From the NCBI RefSeq assembly GCF_000428045.1, contig NZ_ATZE01000001.1, positions 265-64,264 on the forward strand: DNA of 64,000 bases, in the 5' to 3' direction. A model generated the notes under the pieces. It searched no databases, was not told where the DNA came from, and worked only from the letters and a program-made list of their open reading frames with translations. This stretch comes from Sedimenticola selenatireducens DSM 17993. GTDB lineage: Bacteria > Pseudomonadota > Gammaproteobacteria > Chromatiales > Chromatiaceae. Numbering within the stretch: position 1 is the stretch's first letter; each line of letters begins with the position of its first letter. Below, piece after piece: positions 27,031 through 36,332 of the stretch. A program made the position numbers and the translations under genes.

Positions 27031-28227
27031 ATGGACTACGAGATCCCCAATATCAGGCACCTGAGAGTATTCATGGAGGTGGCTGAAAATAAAAGTATCA
27101 GTAAAGCCTCCGAGAAAGTCTTCCTGTCCCAGCCGGCAATCACCCAGGCCATCGCGAAGCTCGAAAAAATGCTGGATACGTCGCTTTTTCAGCGTCGCAG
27201 CGACGGGATGTATGTGACTGAATCCGGCCGGGTATTCGTCGAGCGGGTTCGAAGGTCAATGGAGATGATCACTGAAGGTGTCAAAAACGCCATTCGGCTG
27301 GGTGGGGGCAAGGGGCAGGTACTGCAACTGGTCAATATGCTCAAGACCACCCAGTTGCGCGCCCTGATTGCTGTGTCGGAGGCGCACAATTTCAGTGTGG
27401 CCGGGCGCAATCTCGGGATCTCGCAGTCGGCATTGCACCGTGCGGCGCGAGAGTTAGAGGATTTGCTTAAGGTGGTGCTGTTTGAGAAAACCAGTACGGG
27501 TATCAGCACCAGCAAGGCGGCCAGGGCGCTGTCGAAGGCGTGTAAGCTGGCTTTCGCCGAGATCAGGCAGGGGCGGGACGAGGTAAACTCCATCCATAAT
27601 CGAGAGATTGGAGAGCTAGTTATAGGCAGCATGCCCCTGGCCAGAACCTCGCTGCTGCCCAAGGCAATCATCGCGTTGTCGCACCAGTTTCCCGATTTCA
27701 GGATCCGGGTTAATGACGGGCCCTACGATGATCTTCTCTACCATCTGCGGCATGGCGACATTGACCTGCTGGTGGGTGCGTTGCGTTTTCCTCCACCCTC
27801 GGATGATGTTATTCAGGAAGAGTTGTTCTCCTCGCCGGTGGCGATTATCGGCCGCTCCTGCCATCCGCTGTGCAGCGAGCAAACGGTCGATATCCATATG
27901 CTTGCCAAGTACCCCTGGGTTGTTCCCAGGCGGGGCACGCCGACCCGTTCTATTTTTGAATCCGCGTTTACCGAGGCCGGTATGGCAGTGCCCAGTCGCC
28001 TGGTGGAGTGCAGTTCTCAGATTCTGGTCCGCTCGCTGCTTTTGGATAGTGATCGATTGACAATAATCTCCGCACACCAGGTGCAGCACGAGTTGAGTCT
28101 GGGAATACTTGAAACGATTCCTTATGATGTGGCTCACTCCAGCAGGCCCATAGGCCTGACCTTCAGACGCAGCTGGAAGCCAACAAAAACACAGCATTCG
28201 CTTATTCAACTATTACGCAATGGCTAG
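27031..28227 (+). CDS. LysR-type regulator with two tandem HTH domains
   Basis: Regulator of 398 residues, about 100 longer than a usual LysR protein because the HTH is doubled. HTH 1 spans about 8-67 (HLRVFMEVAENKSISKASEK, LSQPAITQAIAKLE); HTH 2 spans about 105-164 (TTQLRALIAVSEAHNFSVAG, ISQSALHRAARELE). A periplasmic-binding-like effector domain follows (about 195-398). It diverges from ligJ and precedes ligC, so it probably controls the lig genes in response to a pathway intermediate. ATG 27031 with AGAG upstream is chosen over a TTG at 26959. Tandem-HTH LysR proteins are known but uncommon. Confidence 0.9.
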   Translation: MDYEIPNIRHLRVFMEVAENKSISKASEKVFLSQPAITQAIAKLEKMLDTSLFQRRSDGMYVTESGRVFVERVRRSMEMITEGVKNAIRLGGGKGQVLQLVNMLKTTQLRALIAVSEAHNFSVAGRNLGISQSALHRAARELEDLLKVVLFEKTSTGISTSKAARALSKACKLAFAEIRQGRDEVNSIHNREIGELVIGSMPLARTSLLPKAIIALSHQFPDFRIRVNDGPYDDLLYHLRHGDIDLLVGALRFPPPSDDVIQEELFSSPVAIIGRSCHPLCSEQTVDIHMLAKYPWVVPRRGTPTRSIFESAFTEAGMAVPSRLVECSSQILVRSLLLDSDRLTIISAHQVQHELSLGILETIPYDVAHSSRPIGLTFRRSWKPTKTQHSLIQLLRNG

Positions 28228-28476
28228 CAATCAAGGGCCCCCTGGAGTTTTGGATATTGATGCCTATGCAAAAATTGAATAGTGATGTTGTTTAATTAAT
28301 TACCCCGTTCCGGGTGTAAGTGATAGTTTGTCCTGCAACAATCAAGCGTAACTCTGCGATTACTGCGGATTCGGGCAGTCCATCATCCATATCGAATCGG
28401 CGAATCGCGTAGCGGTTGCAAACGACGGATGCCCGGTCCTGGTGCCGGGAATAGACAAATTCTAACGAGGTAAGCA

Positions 28477-29430
28477 ATGAGAGTATGTATTGCAGGGGCT
28501 GCGGGTGCGTTCGGGATGAAGCACCTGGAGGCAATCAGTGCGATTGAGGATGCTGAAGTAACGTCCGTGGTGGGTGTCGATGCGGCCAAGATGGAAGCCT
28601 TTGCCGCCGAGCACGGCATTCCCCATCACACTACTGATCTGGCGGAGAGCCTGGCGCGGAACGATGTGGACTGCGTTATTCTGGCCACGCCTACCCAACT
28701 GCATGCCGCGCAGGTGATTCAGTGCCTGGAAGCGGGCAAGCATGTACAGACGGAAATACCCATGGCGGACAATATCGAAGACGCCAGAAAAATCGTTGAG
28801 ATGCAGAAAAAAACCGGCTTGGTCGCCATGGTGGGGCACACGCGCCGGTTCAACCCGAGCCACCAGTGGATACACAATAAAATCCAGGCGGGTGAACTGA
28901 AAGTCCTACAGATGGATGTGCAGACTTACTTTTTCCGGCGCACCAACACCAATGCCAAGGGCGAGCCCCGTTCCTGGACGGATCATCTGTTATGGCATCA
29001 CGCCTGCCACACCGTTGATCTTTTCCAATACCAGACAGGCGAGACGGCCAGCCAGGTCCAGGCTTTGCAGGGGCCGCCGCATCCGGAGCTGGGTATTGCC
29101 ATGGACATGAGTATCGGCATGAAGGTACCCAGCGGCGCTATTTGTACACTCTCGTTGTCATTCAACAATGACGGTCCGTTTGGTACCTTCTTCCGATATA
29201 TCTGCGACAACGGCACCTATGTTGCCCGTTACGACGATCTCGAAGATGGTCATGGAAACCCCGTAGACCTGTCCGGTGTCGCGGTCTCTTTTAACGGTAT
29301 TGAGCTGCAGGATCGTGAATTCTTTTCAGCCATTCGTGAACGCCGGGAGCCGATCGCGAGTCTGTCCCGTTGTTTTCCGGCTATGCAGACGCTGGATCGT
29401 ATAGAGCAGTGCCTGGCAGCGGCCGGGTAG
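28477..29430 (+). CDS. ligC: 4-carboxy-2-hydroxymuconate-6-semialdehyde dehydrogenase
   Basis: Gfo/Idh/MocA-type NAD(P)-dependent dehydrogenase of 317 residues. It oxidises the LigAB product (as its cyclic hemiacetal) to 2-pyrone-4,6-dicarboxylate. The nucleotide-binding start is MRVCIAGAAGAFGMKHLEAI; the substrate domain has GHTRRFNPSHQW and WTDHLLWHHACHTVDLF, both typical of LigC. AACGAGG precedes the ATG. Cotranscribed with the aldo/keto reductase 29 bases downstream. The 28228-28476 gap upstream has no convincing gene. Confidence 0.95.
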   Translation: MRVCIAGAAGAFGMKHLEAISAIEDAEVTSVVGVDAAKMEAFAAEHGIPHHTTDLAESLARNDVDCVILATPTQLHAAQVIQCLEAGKHVQTEIPMADNIEDARKIVEMQKKTGLVAMVGHTRRFNPSHQWIHNKIQAGELKVLQMDVQTYFFRRTNTNAKGEPRSWTDHLLWHHACHTVDLFQYQTGETASQVQALQGPPHPELGIAMDMSIGMKVPSGAICTLSLSFNNDGPFGTFFRYICDNGTYVARYDDLEDGHGNPVDLSGVAVSFNGIELQDREFFSAIRERREPIASLSRCFPAMQTLDRIEQCLAAAG

Positions 29431-29459
29431 CCGGCCGCCGCAACTCCGGAGTACGTTCC

Positions 29460-30449
29460 ATGCACATGCGCAAGTTAGGACCGTTCGAGTGTTCCCCGAT
29501 CGGACTCGGTTGTATGAACCTGTCCCACGCCTATGGAGCCCCGCCACCCGCGGCGCATTCGGAGCGGCTGCTGCATGCGGCATTGGACATGGGCTACACG
29601 CTGTTCGATACCGCGGCGTTATACGGATTCGGTGAAAACGAGAGCCTGTTGGGCCGGGCGCTGGGGAAAAAACGGTATCAGTTTGTGTTGGCCAGCAAGT
29701 GCGGCATGTTCAGGAATGATGCCGGGGTGCGGACCATAGATGGACGTCCGGAAGTCATCAGAAAAACCTGTGAAGATAGCTTGAGGCGTCTCCGCACCGA
29801 TGTAATCGACCTCTACTACCTGCACCGGGTGGACAGGGCGGTGTCCGTGGAGGAGAGCGTGGGGATGCTTTCAGATCTGGTGGCTGAAGGAAAAATCCGT
29901 GCCATTGGATTATCAGAAGTTTCGGCAGACACGCTACGGAGAGCTCATGCGATTCATCCGGTCGCCGCTGTACAGACTGAATACTCGCTATGGACCAGGA
30001 ACCCGGAGATTGCCGTACTGGAGGCATGCCGGGAGTTGGGGGTCACGTTTGTCGCATTCAGCCCGTTGGCCCGCGGTTATCTCACCGGCAAGTTGACCGA
30101 TATCTCCGCGTTGGAAACCAAAGATATCCGCAGAAATATGCCTCGATTTGAAGCTGAGAATTATGCCAAAAATCTCAAGTTACTGGTCGAGGTGAAAAAG
30201 ATTGCTGTGGAGGAGGGATGTACCTTGGCACAGCTGGCATTGGCCTGGTTGTTGGGGCGTGATGAAAGCATCATACCCATTCCGGGGACTACCAGTCTGG
30301 ATCATCTGCACGAAAACCACGGGGCGGTCGATGTGAGATTAAATACGGAATCCTATGACCGGTTGGACCGGCTTATAAATCAGTCCACGGTGGCAGGTGC
30401 CCGTTACAACGCGGCCACACAAATGGAAATTGATACCGAGGAGTTTTAA
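29460..30449 (+). CDS. Aldo/keto reductase
   Basis: NADPH-dependent aldo/keto reductase of 329 residues. TIM-barrel features: GLGCMNLSHAYG, FDTAALYGFGENE with the catalytic Tyr/Asp, FVLASKCGM with the catalytic Lys, DLYYLHRVD and the cofactor-binding IPIPGTTSLDHL. It belongs to the AKR11/AKR13-like group. The family does not define the substrate. Being 29 bases after ligC suggests it acts on an aromatic aldehyde or a semialdehyde of the same pathway. CGGAG lies nine bases before ATG 29460. Confidence 0.88.
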   Translation: MHMRKLGPFECSPIGLGCMNLSHAYGAPPPAAHSERLLHAALDMGYTLFDTAALYGFGENESLLGRALGKKRYQFVLASKCGMFRNDAGVRTIDGRPEVIRKTCEDSLRRLRTDVIDLYYLHRVDRAVSVEESVGMLSDLVAEGKIRAIGLSEVSADTLRRAHAIHPVAAVQTEYSLWTRNPEIAVLEACRELGVTFVAFSPLARGYLTGKLTDISALETKDIRRNMPRFEAENYAKNLKLLVEVKKIAVEEGCTLAQLALAWLLGRDESIIPIPGTTSLDHLHENHGAVDVRLNTESYDRLDRLINQSTVAGARYNAATQMEIDTEEF

Positions 30450-30670
30450 ATGGCATCTGATGCATAGCTGCAGTGCCACCCAAAACCATGAATACGGATG
30501 CGCGAAGAGAATAGCCATGCATAGATACGTGAGAGGAACCGAATAAAGGATCATAGTCGATACCAACGATACGGTTACAGTCATGACCTAAGTGCATCGA
30601 GCCCATCGGGTTCAGGGTGCCATGTCTGTCGCCAGAAGTATTTTTCCTGCCTTAAAAAAATAGTGTCACC

Positions 30671-31384
30671 GTGAATGAACTGGTACTCATCTTAATATCA
30701 TTTTTTACCTCGATGGGTACGGCCGTGCTGGGTCTGGGCGGAGGGCTGATTTTGATCGCCTGCATGCCCGGACTGGTCCCGCCGGTGGCGATCATACCCG
30801 TGCATTCGGTTGCCCAACTGGCGTCAAATTTCAGCAGAGCGGCGTTTGATTTAAAATCAATCCGCTGGGAATACGGCTTGTCGTTTTTTATGGGATCGCT
30901 GCTTGGCGGCATATTGGCCGCACAACTGGCTGTACAAATTAACCTGGATTACATACCCCTGTTTATTGCAGCCTTTATTCTGTTCAACGTGTGGGGATCT
31001 GGAATAGACATCGGCAAAAAGCTGAAGGGTGAGTTTTTCACCATCGGATTCCTTCAGACTGCGCTGGGTATGCTGGTCGGTGCAACCGGGCCGATGGGGC
31101 ACTCCACCCTGATCAGAAAGCAGGTTGAAAAGGATCAGCTGGTGGTGACGTCAGCTTTATTCATGACCATTACACACGCCATAAAGATTTCCATGTTCAT
31201 GTTTCTGGGGTTTTCTTTTTTCCAGTATTGGGCGCTGTGTCTAGGGATGGCGGTTGCGGTTATTGCTGGCTCGTATATTGGGACACACATGCGAAGACGG
31301 GTGCCGGATAGGTACTTCAGAATCGTACTCAAGCTGTTGCTGACAATACTGGCAGTCAGAATGATCTACAATACTGTCCTCTAG
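30671..31384 (+). CDS. TauE/SafE-family membrane transporter
   Basis: Polytopic membrane protein of 237 residues with about seven helices and the two family half-repeats (FTSMGTAVLGLGGGLILIACMP... and GMLVGATGPMGHSTLIRKQ, split by loops). TauE/SafE proteins export or import sulfur-containing or organic anions, for example sulfite or sulfonates. Here it follows the lig genes and might move an aromatic acid, but this is a guess. It begins with GTG and has no clear ribosome site, so the start is uncertain. The stretch 30450-30670 shows no gene. Confidence 0.8.
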   Translation: MNELVLILISFFTSMGTAVLGLGGGLILIACMPGLVPPVAIIPVHSVAQLASNFSRAAFDLKSIRWEYGLSFFMGSLLGGILAAQLAVQINLDYIPLFIAAFILFNVWGSGIDIGKKLKGEFFTIGFLQTALGMLVGATGPMGHSTLIRKQVEKDQLVVTSALFMTITHAIKISMFMFLGFSFFQYWALCLGMAVAVIAGSYIGTHMRRRVPDRYFRIVLKLLLTILAVRMIYNTVL

Positions 31385-31558
31385 TTCTCCCAGGCCATAT
31401 TCGACCTAGGCGGGGATTGCAGGCATCGCAACAAGAGGGCTGGATAGGTGCAGCCTTCAAGCCCGCATGGCAGGTGGCTGGCTGCGCATAAAGGCATACA
31501 ACTACCTGCGGATTGGATACGCCAACCACCGCCGCCAGCTTTTCCGGTAAAAGAAGGT

Positions 31559-31846
31559 TTATCCGTTCAGCGTCGTCAACCGCCTGACCAGATCGCCCCA
31601 GCCATGGCTGAAAATGACCAGCAGGGGAATGATGAAGACAAAGGCATAAAGCACGTGGCGGATATGTGCGTTGGCGCGGGTCATCTCCATGTATTGGTCG
31701 ATTACCATGCGTCCCTTGAACGCAATCAGGCCGGCAACCAGCAGGGTCAGGGGCCAGCCGGGGTGTCCCGTTTCGGCAAACCAGGCCCCGGCGAGTGTGA
31801 GCCCAATCAACAGCAGCCATATTTTTTCGGCATGCCCCATGTTCAC
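31559..31846 (-). CDS. NorF / COX4-like small membrane protein
   Basis: Protein of 95 residues with three predicted helices (about 8-24, 29-47, 62-82) of the prokaryotic cytochrome oxidase subunit IV family (NorF when next to NorE). KGRMVIDQYMEM in the middle loop is typical. The start overlaps the end of the NorE-like gene by four bases (ATGA). NorF aids nitric oxide reductase activity in denitrifiers. No norCB is in the window, so the partner enzyme must be elsewhere or be a haem-copper oxidase. Confidence 0.82.
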   Translation of the reverse strand: MNMGHAEKIWLLLIGLTLAGAWFAETGHPGWPLTLLVAGLIAFKGRMVIDQYMEMTRANAHIRHVLYAFVFIIPLLVIFSHGWGDLVRRLTTLNG

Positions 31847-32454
31847 CTCAGCACGTAGAAAAATGGGAAGATCACCAGCCAGATGACATCGGTGGTGTGC
31901 CAGTAGACCGCTGCCGCTTCCAGTCCGCCGTACTCCTCTGACGAGTAGATGCCACGATTTGTGCGTATGGCAACCCAGCTGAGCCCAAGCAAGCCCCAGA
32001 ACACGTGTACCAGGTGGGTCAAGGTAAGATAGTAATAGACCGTGTAGAAAATGCCGGCCTGACCGTCGACGCCGTGCGTGATATTCCAGCGGATCTCAAA
32101 GTATTTTACCAGTGGATATCCGCAGCCGAGCAGTATCGCCAGCAGGATCCAGCGAAAGGCCCTGGTGGAGGCATCCTGGCGAACCGCAGCGACGGCCTTG
32201 ACCATGCAGTAGCCACTGGTCAGCAGCAGCATGGTGATTGTTACCCCGGCCACGGTGGCCAATTTGTCCGGGCCTCCCTGGAAGGCTTCCGGATGATGTG
32301 CCTTGGCAACGAAGTAAACGGTGAACAGCATCAGAAATTCAACCAGTACACAAAAGATGCCGACCCAGATGCCGCTGTTTCCAGGCACCCTGCTATCGGT
32401 GTCCAGGTTCGCATCGGGTGGTGTGGTCAGCGGTTCTGCAAGGGAGGTGTTCAT
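31843..32454 (-). CDS. NorE / cytochrome c oxidase subunit III-like protein
   Basis: Membrane protein of 203 residues of the haem-copper oxidase subunit III family with five visible helices, including GIWVGIFCVLVEFLMLF, LTHLVHVFWGLLGL and the C-terminal YWHTTDVIWLVIFPFFYVLR signature. Two hundred residues and pairing with NorF identify the NorE type rather than the oxidase-complex subunit. ATG 32454 is chosen; the longer reading to 32613 has no family similarity. No norCB or oxidase genes are adjacent, so the pair looks orphaned here. Confidence 0.85.
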   Translation of the reverse strand: MNTSLAEPLTTPPDANLDTDSRVPGNSGIWVGIFCVLVEFLMLFTVYFVAKAHHPEAFQGGPDKLATVAGVTITMLLLTSGYCMVKAVAAVRQDASTRAFRWILLAILLGCGYPLVKYFEIRWNITHGVDGQAGIFYTVYYYLTLTHLVHVFWGLLGLSWVAIRTNRGIYSSEEYGGLEAAAVYWHTTDVIWLVIFPFFYVLR

Positions 32455-32891
32455 GCCGCTTATTATCAATGGGTATCGGCGGGGATATCTATGACAAAGG
32501 TCAAACCGTGGAGGTGCCGGGTTAATCCCGACGGGCTGGGTTACTCTATCCATGTGAAATGGGTTCGCTAAAGCGCAATATTTAGCAATCGTTTTAGCGC
32601 TAACAGTGACCATATCCTGTTTTGTCGCTGGTTGTACAGGATTGGCGTTTGCGGTATCACGGATCGATACAACAGCCTGCGTGGCTGTGGACCAGATGAC
32701 CGCTCTGGCTATTTTGCCAGGCCCCCGAACAAGACAACACAGACGGTGCGCACGGGTGTTTTTGCGGCCAGTACCGGTATTCAGGCTTTGAGAGGGTCCA
32801 TTCTATTGGCAATGTACGGTTAAACATCGAACCGGGATAACGAAAAACCCGGAGATTAAATATCTAAAAGAGTTCAAATTCAATTCGGTAG
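32455..32891. other. Intergenic region, no gene seen
   Basis: This 437-base gap between divergent genes (NorE leftward, esterase rightward) must contain both promoters. Short open frames have no protein-like character. A TTGAT half-site lies close to the norE start but lacks its partner half, so I do not call an FNR site. Confidence 0.4.
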
Positions 32892-34184
32892 ATGCGCTCG
32901 GGCTTACTCCAAAGCGGGACCTGCTTTCCAATATTCGCTTGTCTGCTTGTGCTACAGTCAGGCTTGTATTGCTGCGATGCAGCAAATACCCTGGATGTAA
33001 CCGTTGCCAGTCAGTCGAGAAGCCAAGTGAGCCAAGCCCCTGAAAATTCCCGTTTGACCAGACTGCGCCGCCAGATTGCCGATACGTACCAGGCGGTATT
33101 GGGCAAGGTGAGTCAACGCCTGTCCCGACTGGTTATGCCCTGCCCGGGTTGTACCGCGTTGCGGCGCTGGTTCGGTGCATCACCGCGTGATGCCGGCATT
33201 CAGCCTGTGGCACGCCGGCCGGCGGCCGCCCCCAGTCAGGATCTGATCCGCTACTTTGCGCGGCGTGACTATGCCCGTTCCCGTCGGCGTCGCTACGCGT
33301 TGCACCTGCCGCCCCAATATGGTCGCGGCCAGGAATTGCCACTGGTGATGGTGCTGCACGGCTGCCGTCAGGATGAACAGGATATTCGCCAGATCAGCGG
33401 CTTCGACGACATTGCCGATCAGGAGGGCTTCGTCGTGGTTTATCCATTCGTCACTAGCTACGCTGGCCTGCGCACCCGTAACTGCTGGGGATGGTGGCAG
33501 CGGCATGAGATAGAAGCCGGTGCTGGTGAGGTGGAAGACCTCTGGCAAATCATTAACGAGGTGGCTGAGAAATACCGCATCGACCGGCGGCGCATTCATG
33601 TCACCGGGCTCTCCTCCGGTGCCGGGATGGCGGCGGCGTTGCTGGTGGCGCATGCCGACCGGATTGCCTCGGGTGCCGTGGTGGCGGGGGTGCCTTACGG
33701 CGAGACCGCACGCGCCGTGAACCTGTGGAGTTTTGGTGGCCGGTTCAAGCCGGTTGATGTGGTGGCCAGCGCCATGCAACGGGCGTTGCCGCCCGGTGCT
33801 CGTGCCATGCCACTGCTTGTTGTTCACTCCGACGCCGATGAGACGGTGAATATCCGCGCGGCCCACAACCTGCGCGACAGTTGGGGGCGTTGTTTTGGTG
33901 TCGATACCGTGCAGCCCTGGTTGCGCACCAACGGGGTGACCCTGGGCACGCCCTGGGTCCACAGTCGTTACGGGGGCTCTGCTCCGAACGGTCTGATAGA
34001 GACGCTGTTTCTTGAGGGCAAGGGGCACGGCTGGTACGGCGGCAATTCCGGTTCCTACAGCTACCCGGAGGCGCCGGACGTGTCGCGCTGGATCTGGGAT
34101 TTCTTTCATCGCCAGCCGTCGTTGCCGGTCACCACGGTTGGCCCTTCAGCGGCCGAGCCCTCGTCGGTTGCGGCCGCTGTCTGA
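32892..34184 (+). CDS. PHB depolymerase-type extracellular esterase
   Basis: Alpha/beta-hydrolase of 430 residues in the PHB depolymerase/feruloyl-esterase (LpqC) family. A signal-like N-terminus (about 10-30) and a basic linker (about 50-135) lead to the catalytic domain: LVMVLHGCRQDEQD (oxyanion region, 151-164), nucleophile Ser241 in GLSSG (239-243), LLVVHSDADETVN with the acid, and KGHGWYGG with the catalytic His. It probably cleaves polyhydroxybutyrate or an aromatic ester outside the cytoplasm. A feruloyl-type esterase would suit the neighbouring aromatic pathway, but sequence alone does not decide. Confidence 0.85.
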   Translation: MRSGLLQSGTCFPIFACLLVLQSGLYCCDAANTLDVTVASQSRSQVSQAPENSRLTRLRRQIADTYQAVLGKVSQRLSRLVMPCPGCTALRRWFGASPRDAGIQPVARRPAAAPSQDLIRYFARRDYARSRRRRYALHLPPQYGRGQELPLVMVLHGCRQDEQDIRQISGFDDIADQEGFVVVYPFVTSYAGLRTRNCWGWWQRHEIEAGAGEVEDLWQIINEVAEKYRIDRRRIHVTGLSSGAGMAAALLVAHADRIASGAVVAGVPYGETARAVNLWSFGGRFKPVDVVASAMQRALPPGARAMPLLVVHSDADETVNIRAAHNLRDSWGRCFGVDTVQPWLRTNGVTLGTPWVHSRYGGSAPNGLIETLFLEGKGHGWYGGNSGSYSYPEAPDVSRWIWDFFHRQPSLPVTTVGPSAAEPSSVAAAV

Positions 34185-34369
34185 CGGGGCGGCACGGGTT
34201 ACCTCCGCCCGCTGCTTTTGCATCGGCTGACGGTTGGTTCGTGACAGGCGCAAGAGCTATACAAAATCGATAACGGGGTAACCAGAACACCTGATTCACA
34301 CCGCTCTTTTGCGATCTGCGCGCTCAGCGGTAAATCTGGGTGCTGTTTTCACTTGCCCGGCCCTGATGA

Positions 34370-35275
34370 TTATTCCTCGTCAATGGCTGCGAATCGCTGG
34401 ACCAGATAGTCGATCAGAGTGCGGACCGAGGGCAGCAAGCCACGCCTGGTCGGGAACACCGCATGGATGATTTCCCGGCGTGGAGCCCATTCAGGAGCCA
34501 CTCTGACCAGTGACCCATCTGCCAGCTGATCGCGCACCATCAACAGGGGAAGTTGTACAACACCCACACCTGCCAATGCCGAATTCCGTAATGCGATCAT
34601 GTCAGTGGTCACGAAGCGGGGCGTATGGGGTACGACTACCTGTGTCTGCTCCGGCCCGAAGAGCATCCAGGTGTGGGATTGTTGTGGCACGCCCAAACCC
34701 AGGCTGGGCAGTTCGTTGAGCTCGGCGGGGGAAGTGGGAACGCCTTGCCGCTGAACCAAGCCCGGGCTGGCAACCAGGCACTGTACTCGTTCGGCTAACA
34801 CGCGCATCACCAGTTCACTGTCTTGTAGCGGCGGCGGGCGCACCCGGATTGCTACATCCACGGCTTCGCTCACCAGATCGACACGACGGTTGGTTGCTTC
34901 CAGGTGCACGATCACCTGGGGGTAGAGCGCCATGAAATCGGCCAACATCAAGCCGACATGCACGTGCAGCAGCGCCACCGGGCAGGTGATACGGATCACG
35001 CCGCGTGGTTCGGCCCGCGTTTCATCAACAGCTTCTTGCGCGGCCTCGGCTTCCACCAGCATTGCCTTGCAATGCTCGTAATAGGTTCGCCCGATTTCCG
35101 TCACCGCGAATTGGCGCGTCGTGCGCTGAATGAGCCGAACGCCTAATCTGCCTTCCAGGTTGGCGATGCGACGGCTGAGCTTGGATTTTGGCATACCCAG
35201 CGCTCGTCCCGCGGGGGCAAAGCCGCCGTGGTCCACTGCCTGGACGAAGTAATAGAGATCGTTCAGATCCTGCAT
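34370..35275 (-). CDS. LysR-family regulator (pirin-associated)
   Basis: Regulator of 301 residues with an N-terminal HTH (LNDLYYFVQAVDHGGFAPAG, MPKSKLSRRIANLE) and a C-terminal effector-binding domain of the CrgA/DhcR-like group. It diverges from the pirin gene with 120 bases between starts, the common arrangement for LysR control of pirin and an isochorismatase-family hydrolase; the latter is a broken gene here (36333-36547). ATG 35275 with AAGG upstream is preferred to GTG 35293. Confidence 0.9.
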   Translation of the reverse strand: MQDLNDLYYFVQAVDHGGFAPAGRALGMPKSKLSRRIANLEGRLGVRLIQRTTRQFAVTEIGRTYYEHCKAMLVEAEAAQEAVDETRAEPRGVIRITCPVALLHVHVGLMLADFMALYPQVIVHLEATNRRVDLVSEAVDVAIRVRPPPLQDSELVMRVLAERVQCLVASPGLVQRQGVPTSPAELNELPSLGLGVPQQSHTWMLFGPEQTQVVVPHTPRFVTTDMIALRNSALAGVGVVQLPLLMVRDQLADGSLVRVAPEWAPRREIIHAVFPTRRGLLPSVRTLIDYLVQRFAAIDEE

Positions 35276-35395
35276 CGTGCCTTTATTGTTCACAAAATAG
35301 AACTCTTAGACCCACTTTAGCAGCCTACTGCTATCAGCGTGTCAAATCTATCATTATTCCAACGCGTAACCCGTGCCGTTATTTTGGAGAACATC

Positions 35396-36313
35396 ATGAA
35401 AAATTCACTTGGTATCTACAGTGCCCCTGGCGCCCATTGGGTCGGCGACGGTTTCCCGGTGCGCTCCCTGTTCTCGTACAACAGCCACGCCAGGCAACTG
35501 AGCCCCTTCCTGTTGCTCGATTACGCCGGCCCGGCCGATTTCACGCCAACGGACAAGCCGCGCGGTGTCGGTCAGCACCCGCATCGTGGCTTTGAAACCG
35601 TGACCATCGTCTATCAGGGCGAGGTGGCACACCGCGACTCAACCGGCCAGGGAGGAGTTATCGGCCCTGGTGACGTGCAGTGGATGACGGCGGGCGCCGG
35701 TATCCTGCATGATGAGTTCCACTCGCCGGCATTCAGCGAATCAGGTGGGACGCTTGAGATGGTGCAACTCTGGGTGAACCTTCCGTCCAGGGACAAGATG
35801 ACCCCGCCGGCCTATCAGGCGATCTTCGAGCGTGACATCCCTACCGTTACCCTGCCTGATGCGGCCGGGACCGTTCGGGTTATCGCTGGTCAGTATGCAG
35901 GGCACAGCGGCCCGGCTCACACCTTCACGCCCATGAACGTCTGGGATATGCGGCTCTCAGCGGGTGGTTTCAGCTCCCTCACGCTCCCCGAGGGCTGGAC
36001 AACAGCGCTGGTGGTGCTGCGTGGTAGCGTGCAGATAAATGGCAGTGTAATCGCCCGCGAGGCACAGATGGTCGTGCTGGATCGCGCCGGTAAGCGCTTT
36101 TCCATGGAAGCTGATGGCGACGCCATCGTTCTGCTGCTCAGTGGTGAACCCATCGAAGAACCGATTGTGGGGCATGGCCCGTTCGTGATGAACAGCCAGC
36201 AGGAGATTGTGCAGGCGATCAACGATTTCCAGAGTGGCCGGTTCGGACTGCGGATTCAACCGTTCGACCGCCCGTTGGCGACCGCACATCAACGGTGCGT
36301 TACACCCACCTGA
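35396..36313 (+). CDS. Pirin-family cupin protein
   Basis: Bicupin of 305 residues. The pirin metal motif is clear in the N-terminal cupin: HPHRGFETVTIVYQGEVAHRDS with later GDVQWMTAGAGILHDE, giving the His-His-His-Glu iron ligands. The C-terminal half has the pirin_C fold. YhhW-type pirins show quercetinase activity; others act as redox-sensing coregulators. TTGGAGA five bases before ATG 35396 decides the start. Cotranscribed with the broken hydrolase gene downstream (gap 19 bases). Confidence 0.93.
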   Translation: MKNSLGIYSAPGAHWVGDGFPVRSLFSYNSHARQLSPFLLLDYAGPADFTPTDKPRGVGQHPHRGFETVTIVYQGEVAHRDSTGQGGVIGPGDVQWMTAGAGILHDEFHSPAFSESGGTLEMVQLWVNLPSRDKMTPPAYQAIFERDIPTVTLPDAAGTVRVIAGQYAGHSGPAHTFTPMNVWDMRLSAGGFSSLTLPEGWTTALVVLRGSVQINGSVIAREAQMVVLDRAGKRFSMEADGDAIVLLLSGEPIEEPIVGHGPFVMNSQQEIVQAINDFQSGRFGLRIQPFDRPLATAHQRCVTPT

Positions 36314-36332
36314 CCGTGAAGGAGAAAACCTC

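Noticed and set aside
28292-28476. Minus-strand frame ending MDDGLPESAVIAELRL
   Set aside because: The text looks somewhat protein-like, but there is no start with a ribosome site and the frame runs into ligC. It could be a remnant; not strong enough to list as a gene.
32455-32600. FNR box upstream of norE
   Set aside because: There is a TTGAT half on the minus strand near 32470 but the other half is AGCGG rather than ATCAA.
33180-34109. Long minus-strand open frame (309 codons)
   Set aside because: It lies inside the PHB-depolymerase-type esterase gene, which has all catalytic motifs; the minus translation is His/Arg-rich and family-less, as expected of a shadow in G+C-rich DNA.
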